From NCBI GenBank assembly GCA_014584575.1, contig JACTMP010000063.1, positions 126,001 to 190,000 of the forward strand: a DNA stretch of 64,000 bases, given 5' to 3'. The notes under the pieces were generated by a model, which worked only from the letters and a program-made list of their open reading frames with translations, ran no database searches and had not been told where the DNA came from. The stretch comes from Chloroflexota bacterium (GTDB lineage Bacteria > Chloroflexota > Anaerolineae > Promineifilales > Promineifilaceae). A program made the position numbers and the translations under genes. This document shows, piece after piece, positions 7,577 to 14,944 of this stretch. Every line of letters begins with the position of its first letter. The stretch's first letter is position 1.

Positions 7577-8371
7577 ATGCAGCCGAAACCGAAGCATTTT
7601 GAGACGGGCTATGCGGAGCAGTTCAAAGATGAGTCCGTCGTTCATGCCTATCACTATCGTCCACCATACCCGGATGAACTTTTCCCTTTTCTGGCGGAAA
7701 TGGTCAAGGGTGAACTTAAGATTGTGTTAGACGTGGGATGTGGGCTGGGGCATATTGCTCGGCCGTTAAGCGACTATGTGGCTCGTGTAGATGCGGCCGA
7801 TTTTTCGGAGCACATGATTGCACAGGGCAAACGATTGCCCAATGGGGATGCGCCTAATCTGCACTGGATATGTGGCCCTGTGGAAACAACGCCGTTGGCG
7901 CCGCCCTATGGCCTGATTACCGCCGGGCAGAGTTTGCACTGGTTTGATTGGCCGGTGGCGCTGCCCCGTTTTGCTAAACTACTGGTGCCTGGCGGCTTTT
8001 TAGCGATTATCAATCGCATCTTCAGGCAAACGGCCTGGGACGCCGAACTACGGCAACTGATTGCCCGATTCAGCACAAACGCGGATTACCAATCATATAA
8101 CCTCTACGATGAACTGGGTAAGCGGCGGCTATTCAGCAAACAAGGCGAAAAGCTGATCGGGCCGCAGACCTTCACACAAACGATAGACGATTACATCGAG
8201 GCGATTCATTCCAGCAACGGGTTTTCACGGGAGCGAATGCACTCAGAAAATGCACAACTGTTTGACGACACTGTACGTGAATTGGTGTGGTCTTACGTGG
8301 GGACAGAGCGGTTTGAAACGGCCGTGTCCACACACATTGTCTGGGGTTTTCCCCAACGGCTCACCCTATAA
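7577..8371 (+). CDS. Class I SAM-dependent methyltransferase
   Basis: 264 residues from ATG 7577. Motif I VLDVGCGLGHIA (about 50-61) binds the SAM methionine end, the acidic strand-2 motif is VDAADFS, and motif post-I/IV reads LITAGQSLHWFDW, characteristic of the UbiE/TAM-like methyltransferase_11 group. The strand VPGGFLAII follows. The N-terminal YRPPYP-type region resembles small-molecule methyltransferases acting on carboxylates (trans-aconitate type) but the substrate cannot be assigned. An earlier in-frame start would overlap the upstream hydrolase by about 80 bases; the chosen ATG leaves a 10-base gap. Confidence 0.85.
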   Translation: MQPKPKHFETGYAEQFKDESVVHAYHYRPPYPDELFPFLAEMVKGELKIVLDVGCGLGHIARPLSDYVARVDAADFSEHMIAQGKRLPNGDAPNLHWICGPVETTPLAPPYGLITAGQSLHWFDWPVALPRFAKLLVPGGFLAIINRIFRQTAWDAELRQLIARFSTNADYQSYNLYDELGKRRLFSKQGEKLIGPQTFTQTIDDYIEAIHSSNGFSRERMHSENAQLFDDTVRELVWSYVGTERFETAVSTHIVWGFPQRLTL

Positions 8372-8388
8372 AACAACGAGGTGTTGAG

Positions 8389-9231
8389 TTGATCGAATTG
8401 AAACCAATCGAGTTTGAAACTGCCCGCCCGTTATTTCGGGAATTAGCGGAATTGCATTTGTTTGCTACGGCCGTGCTCAATCATGATCTGCCCGGACGCA
8501 TCTATGTGGACGATGTGAACCAGCCACGATCAGGCTTTATGTCAACAAAAGAGCTGCAATTTTTAGCAGGCGACCCCGATAATGACGCTTTTAATGCGGC
8601 GTTGAAACAAGTTTTTCAAGAGACCATTTTCAAAGGTAATGCGCCGGAGGCTACGTTGGATGAGATTGACCTGACCTTTGTCGGTGATAGCTGGCTGCAT
8701 CGGCTGGAAAACTTATTCGGCGATTGGCGTTGGCCGCCTATTCCTGAACGCGCCTACCATTACCTGTGCCAGCAGCAGCGGCTCAACTGGCGCACGTTGC
8801 TGCCACCGGGATATGAGATACGGCCGTTGGACACAACCCTCATCGCTACCCAACCCACCGACGCCCACGAGTTTGAAGTCAAGCCACTGGCCGATTTTGG
8901 AGAGCGGGATTTTGGTTTTTGCGCGCTGTGGGATGGGCACGTTGTGTGCCTTTGCAGCACCGACGTGATCAGCGGTGCAGCCTGCGAAATTGGCATCGAA
9001 ACCCATCCCGACCATCGCCGCAAAGGGTTGGGCGCTATTGTAACGGCGGCTACGGTAGAATATGCCCTGGCGCAAGGCTTGCGCGATGTCTGGTGGATTT
9101 GTGCTGCCGACAACCTGGCCTCTATCGGTACGGCCGAAAAGGTGGGGTTTACCAGGCAGTTTGAGAGCAGGGGATACTTCTTTATTCTCGATGAAGCAGA
9201 ACACAAGAGATCGCAGATGGACATGGATTAA
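8389..9231 (+). CDS. GNAT-family acetyltransferase (ZmaR-like architecture)
   Basis: 280 residues. Residues 1-140 form an accessory domain (start LKPIEFETARPLF, then FVGDSWLHRLENLFGDWRW). The C-terminal GNAT domain has the substrate strand CEIGIETHPDHRRKGLGAI (acetyl-CoA loop) and ends AADNLASIGTAEKVGFT. This layout matches the GNAT_acetyltransf-type family that includes zwittermicin resistance protein ZmaR, but that is a family resemblance, not a substrate claim. The start is TTG 8389 with GAGGTG upstream; no ATG lies at a sensible distance. It follows the methyltransferase by 17 bases. Confidence 0.8.
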   Translation: MIELKPIEFETARPLFRELAELHLFATAVLNHDLPGRIYVDDVNQPRSGFMSTKELQFLAGDPDNDAFNAALKQVFQETIFKGNAPEATLDEIDLTFVGDSWLHRLENLFGDWRWPPIPERAYHYLCQQQRLNWRTLLPPGYEIRPLDTTLIATQPTDAHEFEVKPLADFGERDFGFCALWDGHVVCLCSTDVISGAACEIGIETHPDHRRKGLGAIVTAATVEYALAQGLRDVWWICAADNLASIGTAEKVGFTRQFESRGYFFILDEAEHKRSQMDMD

Positions 9232-9291
9232 ACATTACAGCATCCAAAATAATATGCCGACGATCCGCGTTGGCATAAGGAGGAAACACAA

Positions 9292-10086
9292 ATGGACGTA
9301 ACAGAAATTCTGGCTTTATACGATGAACAGGAGCGCAAATATAGTGAACACCCATCCTATGTGCGTGAGGCCACACCCGAAGTGGTTCGGGCTGTCAGCA
9401 AACGACTGGAGCGGCTCAGTTTTGTCATTTACAGTCAGTTGAATGAGACGAACGCCGACCGGGTGATTGCCGAACAAATTGCCCGTTTTCAGGCATGGGG
9501 CGGGTATGGCTTTGAGTGGAAGACGTATGACCATGACACGCCGCCCGATTTGCAGGCGCGGCTGGCGGCGCACGGTCTGGAAGGAGATGAACGGGAAGGG
9601 CTGCTGGTGTTGGACCTGAGCGATTGCCCGCCGGTTTATTTACAGCCAGTGACGGCCGATGTGCGCAAGATTGGCATTGAACAGGTGCGGGACGTGACGG
9701 CCGTGCAGGAGATCGTCTGGGGTGAAAACTTTGACTGGCTGGAAGAGCAATTGCAGGAAAACTTGGCCGCGCAGCCGGACTTCTGGAGCATTTATGTGGC
9801 CTATGTAGACAATAAACCGGTCTGCGCCGCCTGGAGCAACTTCCCCACCAACAGCCTGTTTGCCGGGTTGTGGGGTGGTTCGACGCTGCCGGGATACCGA
9901 AACAGGGGGTTGTATACGGCCGTCGTCGCCGCCCGCGCCCAGGAAGCGTTGCAGCGCGGCTACCGCTTTCTGACGGTAGACGCCAGCGACATGAGCCGCC
10001 CCATCTTGCTCAAACGCGGCTTCAAACTGCTGACGTATACCACGCCGTACACCTGGAAGAACCCGGATTTTGAGGGTAATCGGTAG
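9292..10086 (+). CDS. GNAT-family acetyltransferase
   Basis: 264 residues from ATG 9292, preceded by a strong AAGGAGG. The N-terminal half (1-120) is variable. The GNAT core is at about 130-255: YVAYVDNKPVCAAWSNF, then the acetyl-CoA loop LPGYRNRGLYTAVVAARAQ, and the final strand ILLKRGFKLLTYTTPYTW. All usual GNAT elements are present; substrate unknown. The last dozen residues (TPYTWKNPDFEGNR) have a degraded copy at 11035-11073, so a paralogue once lay about 1 kb downstream. Followed by a CGGTAATCGG-type hairpin (about 10079-10121). Confidence 0.85.
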   Translation: MDVTEILALYDEQERKYSEHPSYVREATPEVVRAVSKRLERLSFVIYSQLNETNADRVIAEQIARFQAWGGYGFEWKTYDHDTPPDLQARLAAHGLEGDEREGLLVLDLSDCPPVYLQPVTADVRKIGIEQVRDVTAVQEIVWGENFDWLEEQLQENLAAQPDFWSIYVAYVDNKPVCAAWSNFPTNSLFAGLWGGSTLPGYRNRGLYTAVVAARAQEALQRGYRFLTVDASDMSRPILLKRGFKLLTYTTPYTWKNPDFEGNR

Positions 10087-10194
10087 TCGGTGATCAGTAA
10101 TCGGTTTCGCCACCGATTACCTCCAAAGGCTGCTTGTTTGCCGTACAAAACAATGTTAATATGTACGTCAAACCAATTGTTGTAGGAGGCTTTT

Positions 10195-10446
10195 ATGCAA
10201 GTTACAGAAAAGAAAAAGCTCACGTTACGAGTTGACGGCCGTCTCATTGAACGCGCCAAAGAGTATGCTTCCCAACATGATATGTCTGTCTCGCAACTGG
10301 TGGAGACGTTTTTACGTGAACTTGAAAGGCGGGAAAGGGTCACATCACAAACACCTGTTTTGGATCAATTAGCCGGTACTCTGCCCCAAGAGGCTAATGT
10401 AGCAGAGTATTATCAATACCTGGAACAAAAATATGGTGGTGACTAA
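10195..10446 (+). CDS. Small antitoxin (DUF6364/RHH-like) paired with a PIN toxin
   Basis: 83 residues from ATG 10195 with TAGGAGG upstream. KKKLTLRVDGRLIERAKEYA followed by MSVSQLVETFLREL is the ribbon-helix-helix pattern seen in DUF6364-type antitoxins: one DNA-binding strand, then two helices. The C-terminal acidic stretch (PQEANVAEYYQYLEQKYGGD) would bind the toxin. The PIN gene starts two bases after its stop, as expected for a VapBC-like module. The AT-rich stretch just upstream (around 10130-10170) probably holds the autoregulated promoter. Confidence 0.8.
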   Translation: MQVTEKKKLTLRVDGRLIERAKEYASQHDMSVSQLVETFLRELERRERVTSQTPVLDQLAGTLPQEANVAEYYQYLEQKYGGD

Positions 10447-10448
10447 CG

Positions 10449-10922
10449 GTGCGTATACTCGTTGATCTCAATATTGTGATGGATGTGTTGTATCAACGAT
10501 CACCACATTTTACGCTGGCGTCTCAGGTGTGGAAAGCGGTTGAAATTCATCAGGTTGAGGGCTTTCTGGCTGCCCACAGCATTACAACTTTGTTTTATCT
10601 GACTTCAAAACAAATTGGGTGGCAAATGGCTACGACGACACTCACCCAAGCTCTGACGGTCTTTTCGCTGACGGCCGTAGATGAAAATGTGATTCGTCAG
10701 GCACTGACTTTGGGTTGGAAAGATTTTGAAGATGCAGTGCAAATGGCTTCTGCCCTCAATGCGAACCTTGATTATATTGTGACCAGAAATCCACAAGATT
10801 TTGAAACCCACCCCGTCCCCGTTTTAACTCCTGCTGCTTTTCTAACCTTACTTCCCCCACCTCCTACACCGTGGGCACAACCGGCAGATGTTCATAACAG
10901 TCGTAGTTTCGTTGGTGAATGA
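10449..10922 (+). CDS. PIN-domain ribonuclease toxin (VapC-like)
   Basis: 157 residues from GTG 10449. MRILVDLNIVMDVLYQR carries the first PIN acidic residue (D6) and the later KDFEDAVQM and DYIVTRNPQDF supply the remaining acidic and Asn/Thr positions of the Mg-dependent nuclease site. The likely native end is near LTPAAFLTLLP; the last ~20 residues (PPPPTPWAQ... to the stop at 10920-10922) run into the remnant of a SnoaL-like gene read from the wrong strand. The C-terminus is therefore probably an accretion after a local rearrangement. Activity should not depend on it, but this is inference. Confidence 0.85.
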   Translation: MRILVDLNIVMDVLYQRSPHFTLASQVWKAVEIHQVEGFLAAHSITTLFYLTSKQIGWQMATTTLTQALTVFSLTAVDENVIRQALTLGWKDFEDAVQMASALNANLDYIVTRNPQDFETHPVPVLTPAAFLTLLPPPPTPWAQPADVHNSRSFVGE

Positions 10923-11028
10923 TACGGCCGTCCAAAAACTCCAAAAACATGGCCATGTGTGCCCGCAGCGTGGCTCCCGCCGGGACTGCACTAAACGGGA
11001 TGGCCAGGTCACCTTCCCAAGCCACATC
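10889..11028 (-). pseudogene. Remnant of a SnoaL/NTF2-like gene (C-terminal third)
   Basis: About 140 bases that match, roughly four bases in five, the region 11998-12135 encoding the C-terminal end of the intact SnoaL-like protein. Conserved words include GGTGAATGATACGGCCGTCC and CTCCAAAAACAT. It lacks the N-terminal two thirds and any start, so it is a decayed duplicate. The PIN toxin stop codon falls inside it. Confidence 0.7.
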
Positions 11029-11034
11029 CAGCCC

Positions 11035-11073
11035 ACGCCGTACACCTGGAATAAGCCTGATTTTCAGACCTGA
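11035..11073 (+). pseudogene. Remnant of a GNAT C-terminus
   Basis: In frame this reads TPYTWNKPDFQT and stops. It is a close match to the last residues of the GNAT protein at 9292-10086 (TPYTWKNPDF). It abuts the SnoaL remnant on the opposite strand, so two gene ends have been joined by deletion. Confidence 0.6.
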
Positions 11074-11205
11074 CAGGTTTTTAGTTGCTAGGGCGTGTTG
11101 ACATTTCCTCTGGTACGGTGAATTGCGCCTACCTCTGGAAATGTCAACAGAACCTAGTTTACATAATGCACTTTTCGTATAAGGTTTTTTGACACCTGTC
11201 AGGTC
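11067..11205. repeat. Nested inverted repeat, MITE-like
   Basis: Outer arms GACCTGACAGGT (11067-11078) and ACCTGTCAGGTC (11194-11205); inner arms GTTGACATTTCC (11098-11109) and GGAAATGTCAAC (11137-11148); between them a CTAGG/CCTAG pair. The whole 139-base block can fold on itself and contains no gene. No flanking target duplication is obvious. Confidence 0.65.
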
Positions 11206-11211
11206 AGAAAA

Positions 11212-11556
11212 TCAACTCACTCGTTTGAGTTTGGGCAAGACCTGGGCCACAAATTGGAACTTGTTTGCCAGATTGCCGCCCGCTTCTAGCTGCTCGTGCA
11301 AGGTGGCCACCGTCAGGTCAAGGTCGAGGCTGGGGCAGCGGCTCAACCAGTTGTCAAAGGCTTGCAGGAAGGGCGTGCCCACTTTGAGGTCGTCCAAAAC
11401 CTGCTGCACTTCGGCGGCCAATGCGCCATTCATATCTTTGACCACGATTTCCAGGCTTTGGCTGACGCTGTAGCCGGAACGCAGGGATGTTTCCATGACG
11501 TGCAGGAATTCGGGAATCTGGCTGGTAACAAGTTGGGTATGTGATTGTTCGTTCAT
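11212..11556 (-). CDS. Orphan type II secretion F (TadB/GspF-like) domain protein
   Basis: 114 residues. The body matches the soluble four-helix T2SSF domain of TadB/TadC/GspF: LRSGYSVSQSLEIV, then LAAEVQQVLDDLKVGTPFLQAF, then LDLTVATLHEQLEAGGNLANK, with the hallmark Gly residues (SGYS, KVGTP, AGGN) in place. In pilus assembly platforms this domain is followed by transmembrane helices; here there are none, so the protein should be soluble. It overlaps the upstream small gene by four bases (ATGA). No other pilus gene is nearby. It could be a fragment of a tad locus or a domain reused as a partner of a DNA-binding protein. Confidence 0.65.
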   Translation of the reverse strand: MNEQSHTQLVTSQIPEFLHVMETSLRSGYSVSQSLEIVVKDMNGALAAEVQQVLDDLKVGTPFLQAFDNWLSRCPSLDLDLTVATLHEQLEAGGNLANKFQFVAQVLPKLKRVS

Positions 11557-11768
11557 AATTGGGTTTCACCTGTATTGGACGCATCCACGCCCACTTCCTG
11601 GAGACGGCGGCGATACTCCTCGCAGCCGACCTCCAACATGTAAATGGTATTGACGGTGCGCTCGATGACGGCCGTGTTGTGCCGTTGCGCCGTGTAGCCC
11701 CAATACTCGGCTAACCAGGCGATCTGGCGGGCGGTCTCATCGGCAATCTGGATACTGATTTGTTTCAT
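11553..11768 (-). CDS. Small ribbon-helix-helix-like protein, first gene of a two-gene operon
   Basis: 71 residues. MKQISIQIADETARQIAWLA is a beta strand plus helix in the RHH style and the rest is helical with a conserved-looking AVIERTVNTIYMLE segment. It is expressed from an AT-rich promoter region with a CATACG-N5-CGTATG dyad 20 bases upstream, fitting autoregulation. Coupled by ATGA overlap to the T2SSF-domain gene. Looks organised like a toxin-antitoxin pair, but no toxin fold is recognised. Confidence 0.6.
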   Translation of the reverse strand: MKQISIQIADETARQIAWLAEYWGYTAQRHNTAVIERTVNTIYMLEVGCEEYRRRLQEVGVDASNTGETQL

Positions 11769-11787
11769 ATGACCATCCTTTTGATAA

Positions 11788-11804
11788 CATACGTTTTTCG
11801 TATG
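11788..11804. promoter_or_regulatory. Candidate operator CATACG-N5-CGTATG
   Basis: Perfect 6-base dyad around TTTTT, 20 bases before the ATG of the RHH-like gene on the minus strand, in the most AT-rich part of the local sequence. A partial repeat (TTCGTAT) lies at about 11173. Typical placement for RHH autoregulation; binding not shown. Confidence 0.45.
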
Positions 11805-11978
11805 ATGTTGTGCATTATAGTGGATAATCGTATATTGTCAAGGGGCATTCAATCAAAACGGTACTACGGGCTATAGCCAATTTGTAGAGCCGACAAGATG
11901 ATCAAAAAGTTTGTTGGGGGCAGTGTAAACTTCGTGGGCGCGTAATCCTGGTGAGGGCAGCCTGTTTACCGGGCAAGT

Positions 11979-12386
11979 TTACACACTCGGCAGAGGCTCA
12001 TAACAATCGTAGTTGCGCTGGTGAATGATACGGCCGTCCACAAACTCCAAAAACATAGCAATATGCGCCCGCAATGTGGCCCCTGCCGGAAACGCGCCAA
12101 ACGGGATTGCCAGATCGCCTTCCCAGGCCACTTCCAGCACAACCGTATCCCCGGCTTCGATAGCATTGAGGATGGTGTATTGCTGGCGGGTCAGGATTTG
12201 GGCACCCTGAGCAATGCCGGCGGCCATCACTTCCCGGTTGCGGTTGCTGCCGTGTGGGGCAATCAAATTGGGCAGTTCACGGAACTGAATCTCCTCATGC
12301 CAGTAGGGGAGGAATTGTTCGGCAACGGCCGTACGGTCATTAAACAGTTCAATGTATGCTTTGGCTCTATCCAGATTGCTGTTCAT
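11979..12386 (-). CDS. SnoaL/NTF2-like protein (polyketide-cyclase-like fold)
   Basis: 135 residues. The order RAKAYIELFNDRTAVAEQF, then YTILNAIEAGDTVVLEVAWEG, then AMFLEFVDGRIIHQRNYDCYE is the cone-shaped NTF2/SnoaL fold with its signature closing strand. Members include ketosteroid isomerase relatives, limonene epoxide hydrolase-like and SnoaL cyclases, so the reaction cannot be assigned. It starts at ATG 12384-12386 next to a GATTACGCAGATT hairpin. A degraded second copy of its 3' end lies at 10889-11028. Confidence 0.75.
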   Translation of the reverse strand: MNSNLDRAKAYIELFNDRTAVAEQFLPYWHEEIQFRELPNLIAPHGSNRNREVMAAGIAQGAQILTRQQYTILNAIEAGDTVVLEVAWEGDLAIPFGAFPAGATLRAHIAMFLEFVDGRIIHQRNYDCYEPLPSV

Positions 12387-12404
12387 ATTGCAACCTCAAT
12401 AAAG

Positions 12405-12464
12405 TCAAAGATTACGCAGATTACGCAGATTATGAGCCATCTGCGAAATCTGCGTAATCTTTGA
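12405..12464. repeat. Intergenic word-repeat hairpin (GATTACGCAGATT type)
   Basis: Left arm TCAAAGATTACGCAGATTAC, right arm ATCTGCGTAATCTTTGA, same family as 4211-4270. It separates the SnoaL-like gene from the 3' end of leuS. Confidence 0.75.
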
Positions 12465-12472
12465 TTAAGTTT

Positions 12473-14917
12473 CTACACCACGATGTTCACCAGCTTGCCG
12501 CGCACGACGATCACTTTACGTAGCTCTTTGCCGTCCAGCCAGCCCTGCGTTTTGTCCGAACTGAGGGCGATTTGTTTGACGGCTTCGTCGTCCAGGTCGG
12601 CGGGCACTTCCAGTTTGTCGCGCACACGGCCGTTCACCTGCACAATCAGCGTAATCGTATCCTCTTTGGCGACTTCGGCGTCCCACTGCGGCCAGGGCTG
12701 GTGGTGGATGCTGTCGGCGTGGCCGCGCTGCGCCCATAGCTCCTCGGTGATGTGCGGGGCAATGGGGGCCAGCAGCAGCAGCAGTGTGTCTACCGCTTCC
12801 TGCCAGGCAAACTGGCTGACGTTGGCGGCTTTACGGCCGTCGTTCAGCGCATTGCGCAGTTCCATGATGGCGGCGACGGCCGTGTTGAACGAAAAGCTCT
12901 CCATATCCTCAGACACCCGGCGGATGGTCTGGTGCGTTTTGCGGCGCAGATTTCGACTGGCGGTCTCGTCTTCCTGCTGTGGCTGATACCCATACCGCCC
13001 AATCTCCCATACATCATTCAACAAACGTTGTGGCCCTTTGATGCCGTCATAATTCCAGGGGCCACCCTGATCCCATTTGGCGAAGAACATCAGGTATGTG
13101 CGCACTGTGTCCGCGCCATATTTCTGCACCAGCGCATCGGGAGCCACCACATTGCCGCGTGATTTGGACATCTTCTCGCCATCTTCGCCCAGCACCATGC
13201 CCTGGTTATACAGGCGAATCATCGGCTCGCTAAAATTCACCAGACCCATCTCGCGCATCGCCATCGTGAAAAAGCGGGTGTAAATCAGGTGCATGGTGGC
13301 GTGTTCAATGCCGCCCGTGTACTGATCAACGGGTAGCCAGTAGGCGCCCTCTTCCGGGTCAAAGGGGTGCTGGTCGTCCAGTGGGCTGAGGTAGCGGTAT
13401 TGGTACCAGCTGGAACACATGAAGGTGTCCATCGTATCCGTCTCGCGCAGGGCGGGCTGCCCACAAAGGGGACATTCGGTGTGGATAAATTCTTCATGAA
13501 ATTTGAGCGGGCTTTCGCCGGTGGGCATAAATTCCACGTCCTCCGGCAGCAGAACGGGCAACTGTTCATCGGGCACGGCTACCGCGCCATGTTCCGGGCA
13601 ATAGACCACCGGGATGGGCGCACCCCAGTACCGCTGGCGACTGATCAACCAATCACGCAGCCGGTAATTGACCGCCTCTTTGCCAATGCCTTTTTCTTCC
13701 AGCCAGGCGGTCACTTTGCCAATGGCCTCATTAACCGGCGTCCCCGTAAATTCACCCGAATTGACCAGATGCCCTTCATACTTGGACGTGTACGCCGCTT
13801 CCAATTCCCCGTCGGCGTCACTGCGGCCGGGCATCCGAATCACTTCCACGATCTCCAGGCCAAATTTGCGGGCAAACTCGAAGTCGCGCTCATCGTGGGC
13901 GGGCACGGCCATAATCGCCCCGGAGCCGTAGCTCATCAACACGTAGTCGGCAATCCAGATGGGGATGCGGGCCTGATTGACGGGATTGATGGCATACGCG
14001 CCGGTGAAGACGCCGGTTTTTTCGCGGTCGGCCGTTTCCCGGTCAATGTCGGTGAGGCGTTGCGCCTGCTGGATGTAGGTGTCTACGGTGGCTCGTTGTT
14101 CAGGTGTGGTAATTTTGTTCACCAGCGGATGTTCGGGAGCCAGCACCATGAAGGTCGCGCCCCACAACGTATCCGGCCGGGTGGTGAAAATTTCAATCGG
14201 GTCGCCCTGTTCGGTGTGAAAGGTCACATCTGCGCCGGTGGAACGGCCGATCCAATTCGTCTGCATCACCTTCACCCGCTCCGGCCACTCAATCTGGCTG
14301 AAATCGAGCAGTTCCTCGGCGTAATCGGTCGTCTTGAAAAACCACTGCTCCAAATCTTTTTTGATGACGGGCGTACCACACCGTTCGCAGTGGCGGTCCT
14401 CGCCCCACACCTGTTCGCGGGCCAGGGTGGTATTACAGTTGGGACAAAAATCTACGGCCGACAGCTTGCGATAGGCCAGCCCCAATTCCATCAGCTTCTT
14501 AAAGAACCACTGCGTCCATTTGTAATAGCCGGGGTCGGCGGAGACGGCTTCGCGTTCCCAATCAAACATCGCCCCCATGCTGCGCAGTTGGCCGCGCATC
14601 CGGTCAATGTTGGCGAATGTCCATTTGGCGGGGTGGGTGCGGTTTTTGATGGCCGCGTTTTCGGCCGGCAGACCGAAGGCGTCAAAGCCCATGGGGAACA
14701 GGACGTTGTACCCTTTCATGCGCATGTAGCGCGCCCGCGCATCGGACGGCGTCATGGCGTACCAGTGGCCGATGTGCAGGTCGCCGGACGGGTAGGGCAG
14801 CATGGTCAGGGCATAATGTTTCGGCCGTGACCGATCAATCACCTGCCGGTACAGCCCTGTCTCATCCCATTTCTGCTGCCACTTCACTTCAATTTCGTTT
14901 GGATTGTATTGGTTCAT
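12473..14917 (-). CDS. leuS: Leucyl-tRNA synthetase
   Basis: 814 residues, normal bacterial length. The class I HIGH motif is in PYPSGDLHIGHWYAM (His/Gly near residues 46-50), and GEKMSKSRGN carries KMSKS near 582-586. A four-Cys zinc knuckle (CPNC...CERC) lies at about 155-180, the CP1 editing insert between, with the TRPDTLWGATF editing motif, and a C-terminal anticodon/VC domain ends with IVQVNGRVRDKLEVP. All catalytic motifs are intact. Only three ACGGCCGT copies occur, all in the last quarter of the protein, so the conserved catalytic part avoids the octamer. The start ATG 14917 follows AGAGGATATG-like spacing downstream of the OLD gene. This is a housekeeping gene. Confidence 0.98.
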   Translation of the reverse strand: MNQYNPNEIEVKWQQKWDETGLYRQVIDRSRPKHYALTMLPYPSGDLHIGHWYAMTPSDARARYMRMKGYNVLFPMGFDAFGLPAENAAIKNRTHPAKWTFANIDRMRGQLRSMGAMFDWEREAVSADPGYYKWTQWFFKKLMELGLAYRKLSAVDFCPNCNTTLAREQVWGEDRHCERCGTPVIKKDLEQWFFKTTDYAEELLDFSQIEWPERVKVMQTNWIGRSTGADVTFHTEQGDPIEIFTTRPDTLWGATFMVLAPEHPLVNKITTPEQRATVDTYIQQAQRLTDIDRETADREKTGVFTGAYAINPVNQARIPIWIADYVLMSYGSGAIMAVPAHDERDFEFARKFGLEIVEVIRMPGRSDADGELEAAYTSKYEGHLVNSGEFTGTPVNEAIGKVTAWLEEKGIGKEAVNYRLRDWLISRQRYWGAPIPVVYCPEHGAVAVPDEQLPVLLPEDVEFMPTGESPLKFHEEFIHTECPLCGQPALRETDTMDTFMCSSWYQYRYLSPLDDQHPFDPEEGAYWLPVDQYTGGIEHATMHLIYTRFFTMAMREMGLVNFSEPMIRLYNQGMVLGEDGEKMSKSRGNVVAPDALVQKYGADTVRTYLMFFAKWDQGGPWNYDGIKGPQRLLNDVWEIGRYGYQPQQEDETASRNLRRKTHQTIRRVSEDMESFSFNTAVAAIMELRNALNDGRKAANVSQFAWQEAVDTLLLLLAPIAPHITEELWAQRGHADSIHHQPWPQWDAEVAKEDTITLIVQVNGRVRDKLEVPADLDDEAVKQIALSSDKTQGWLDGKELRKVIVVRGKLVNIVV

Positions 14918-14944
14918 CTCATATCCTCTTTGGAAGTCAGCTTT

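Noticed and set aside
13367..14830. A 487-codon open frame opposite leuS
   Set aside because: It is an antisense shadow of a highly conserved gene with no domain pattern of its own.
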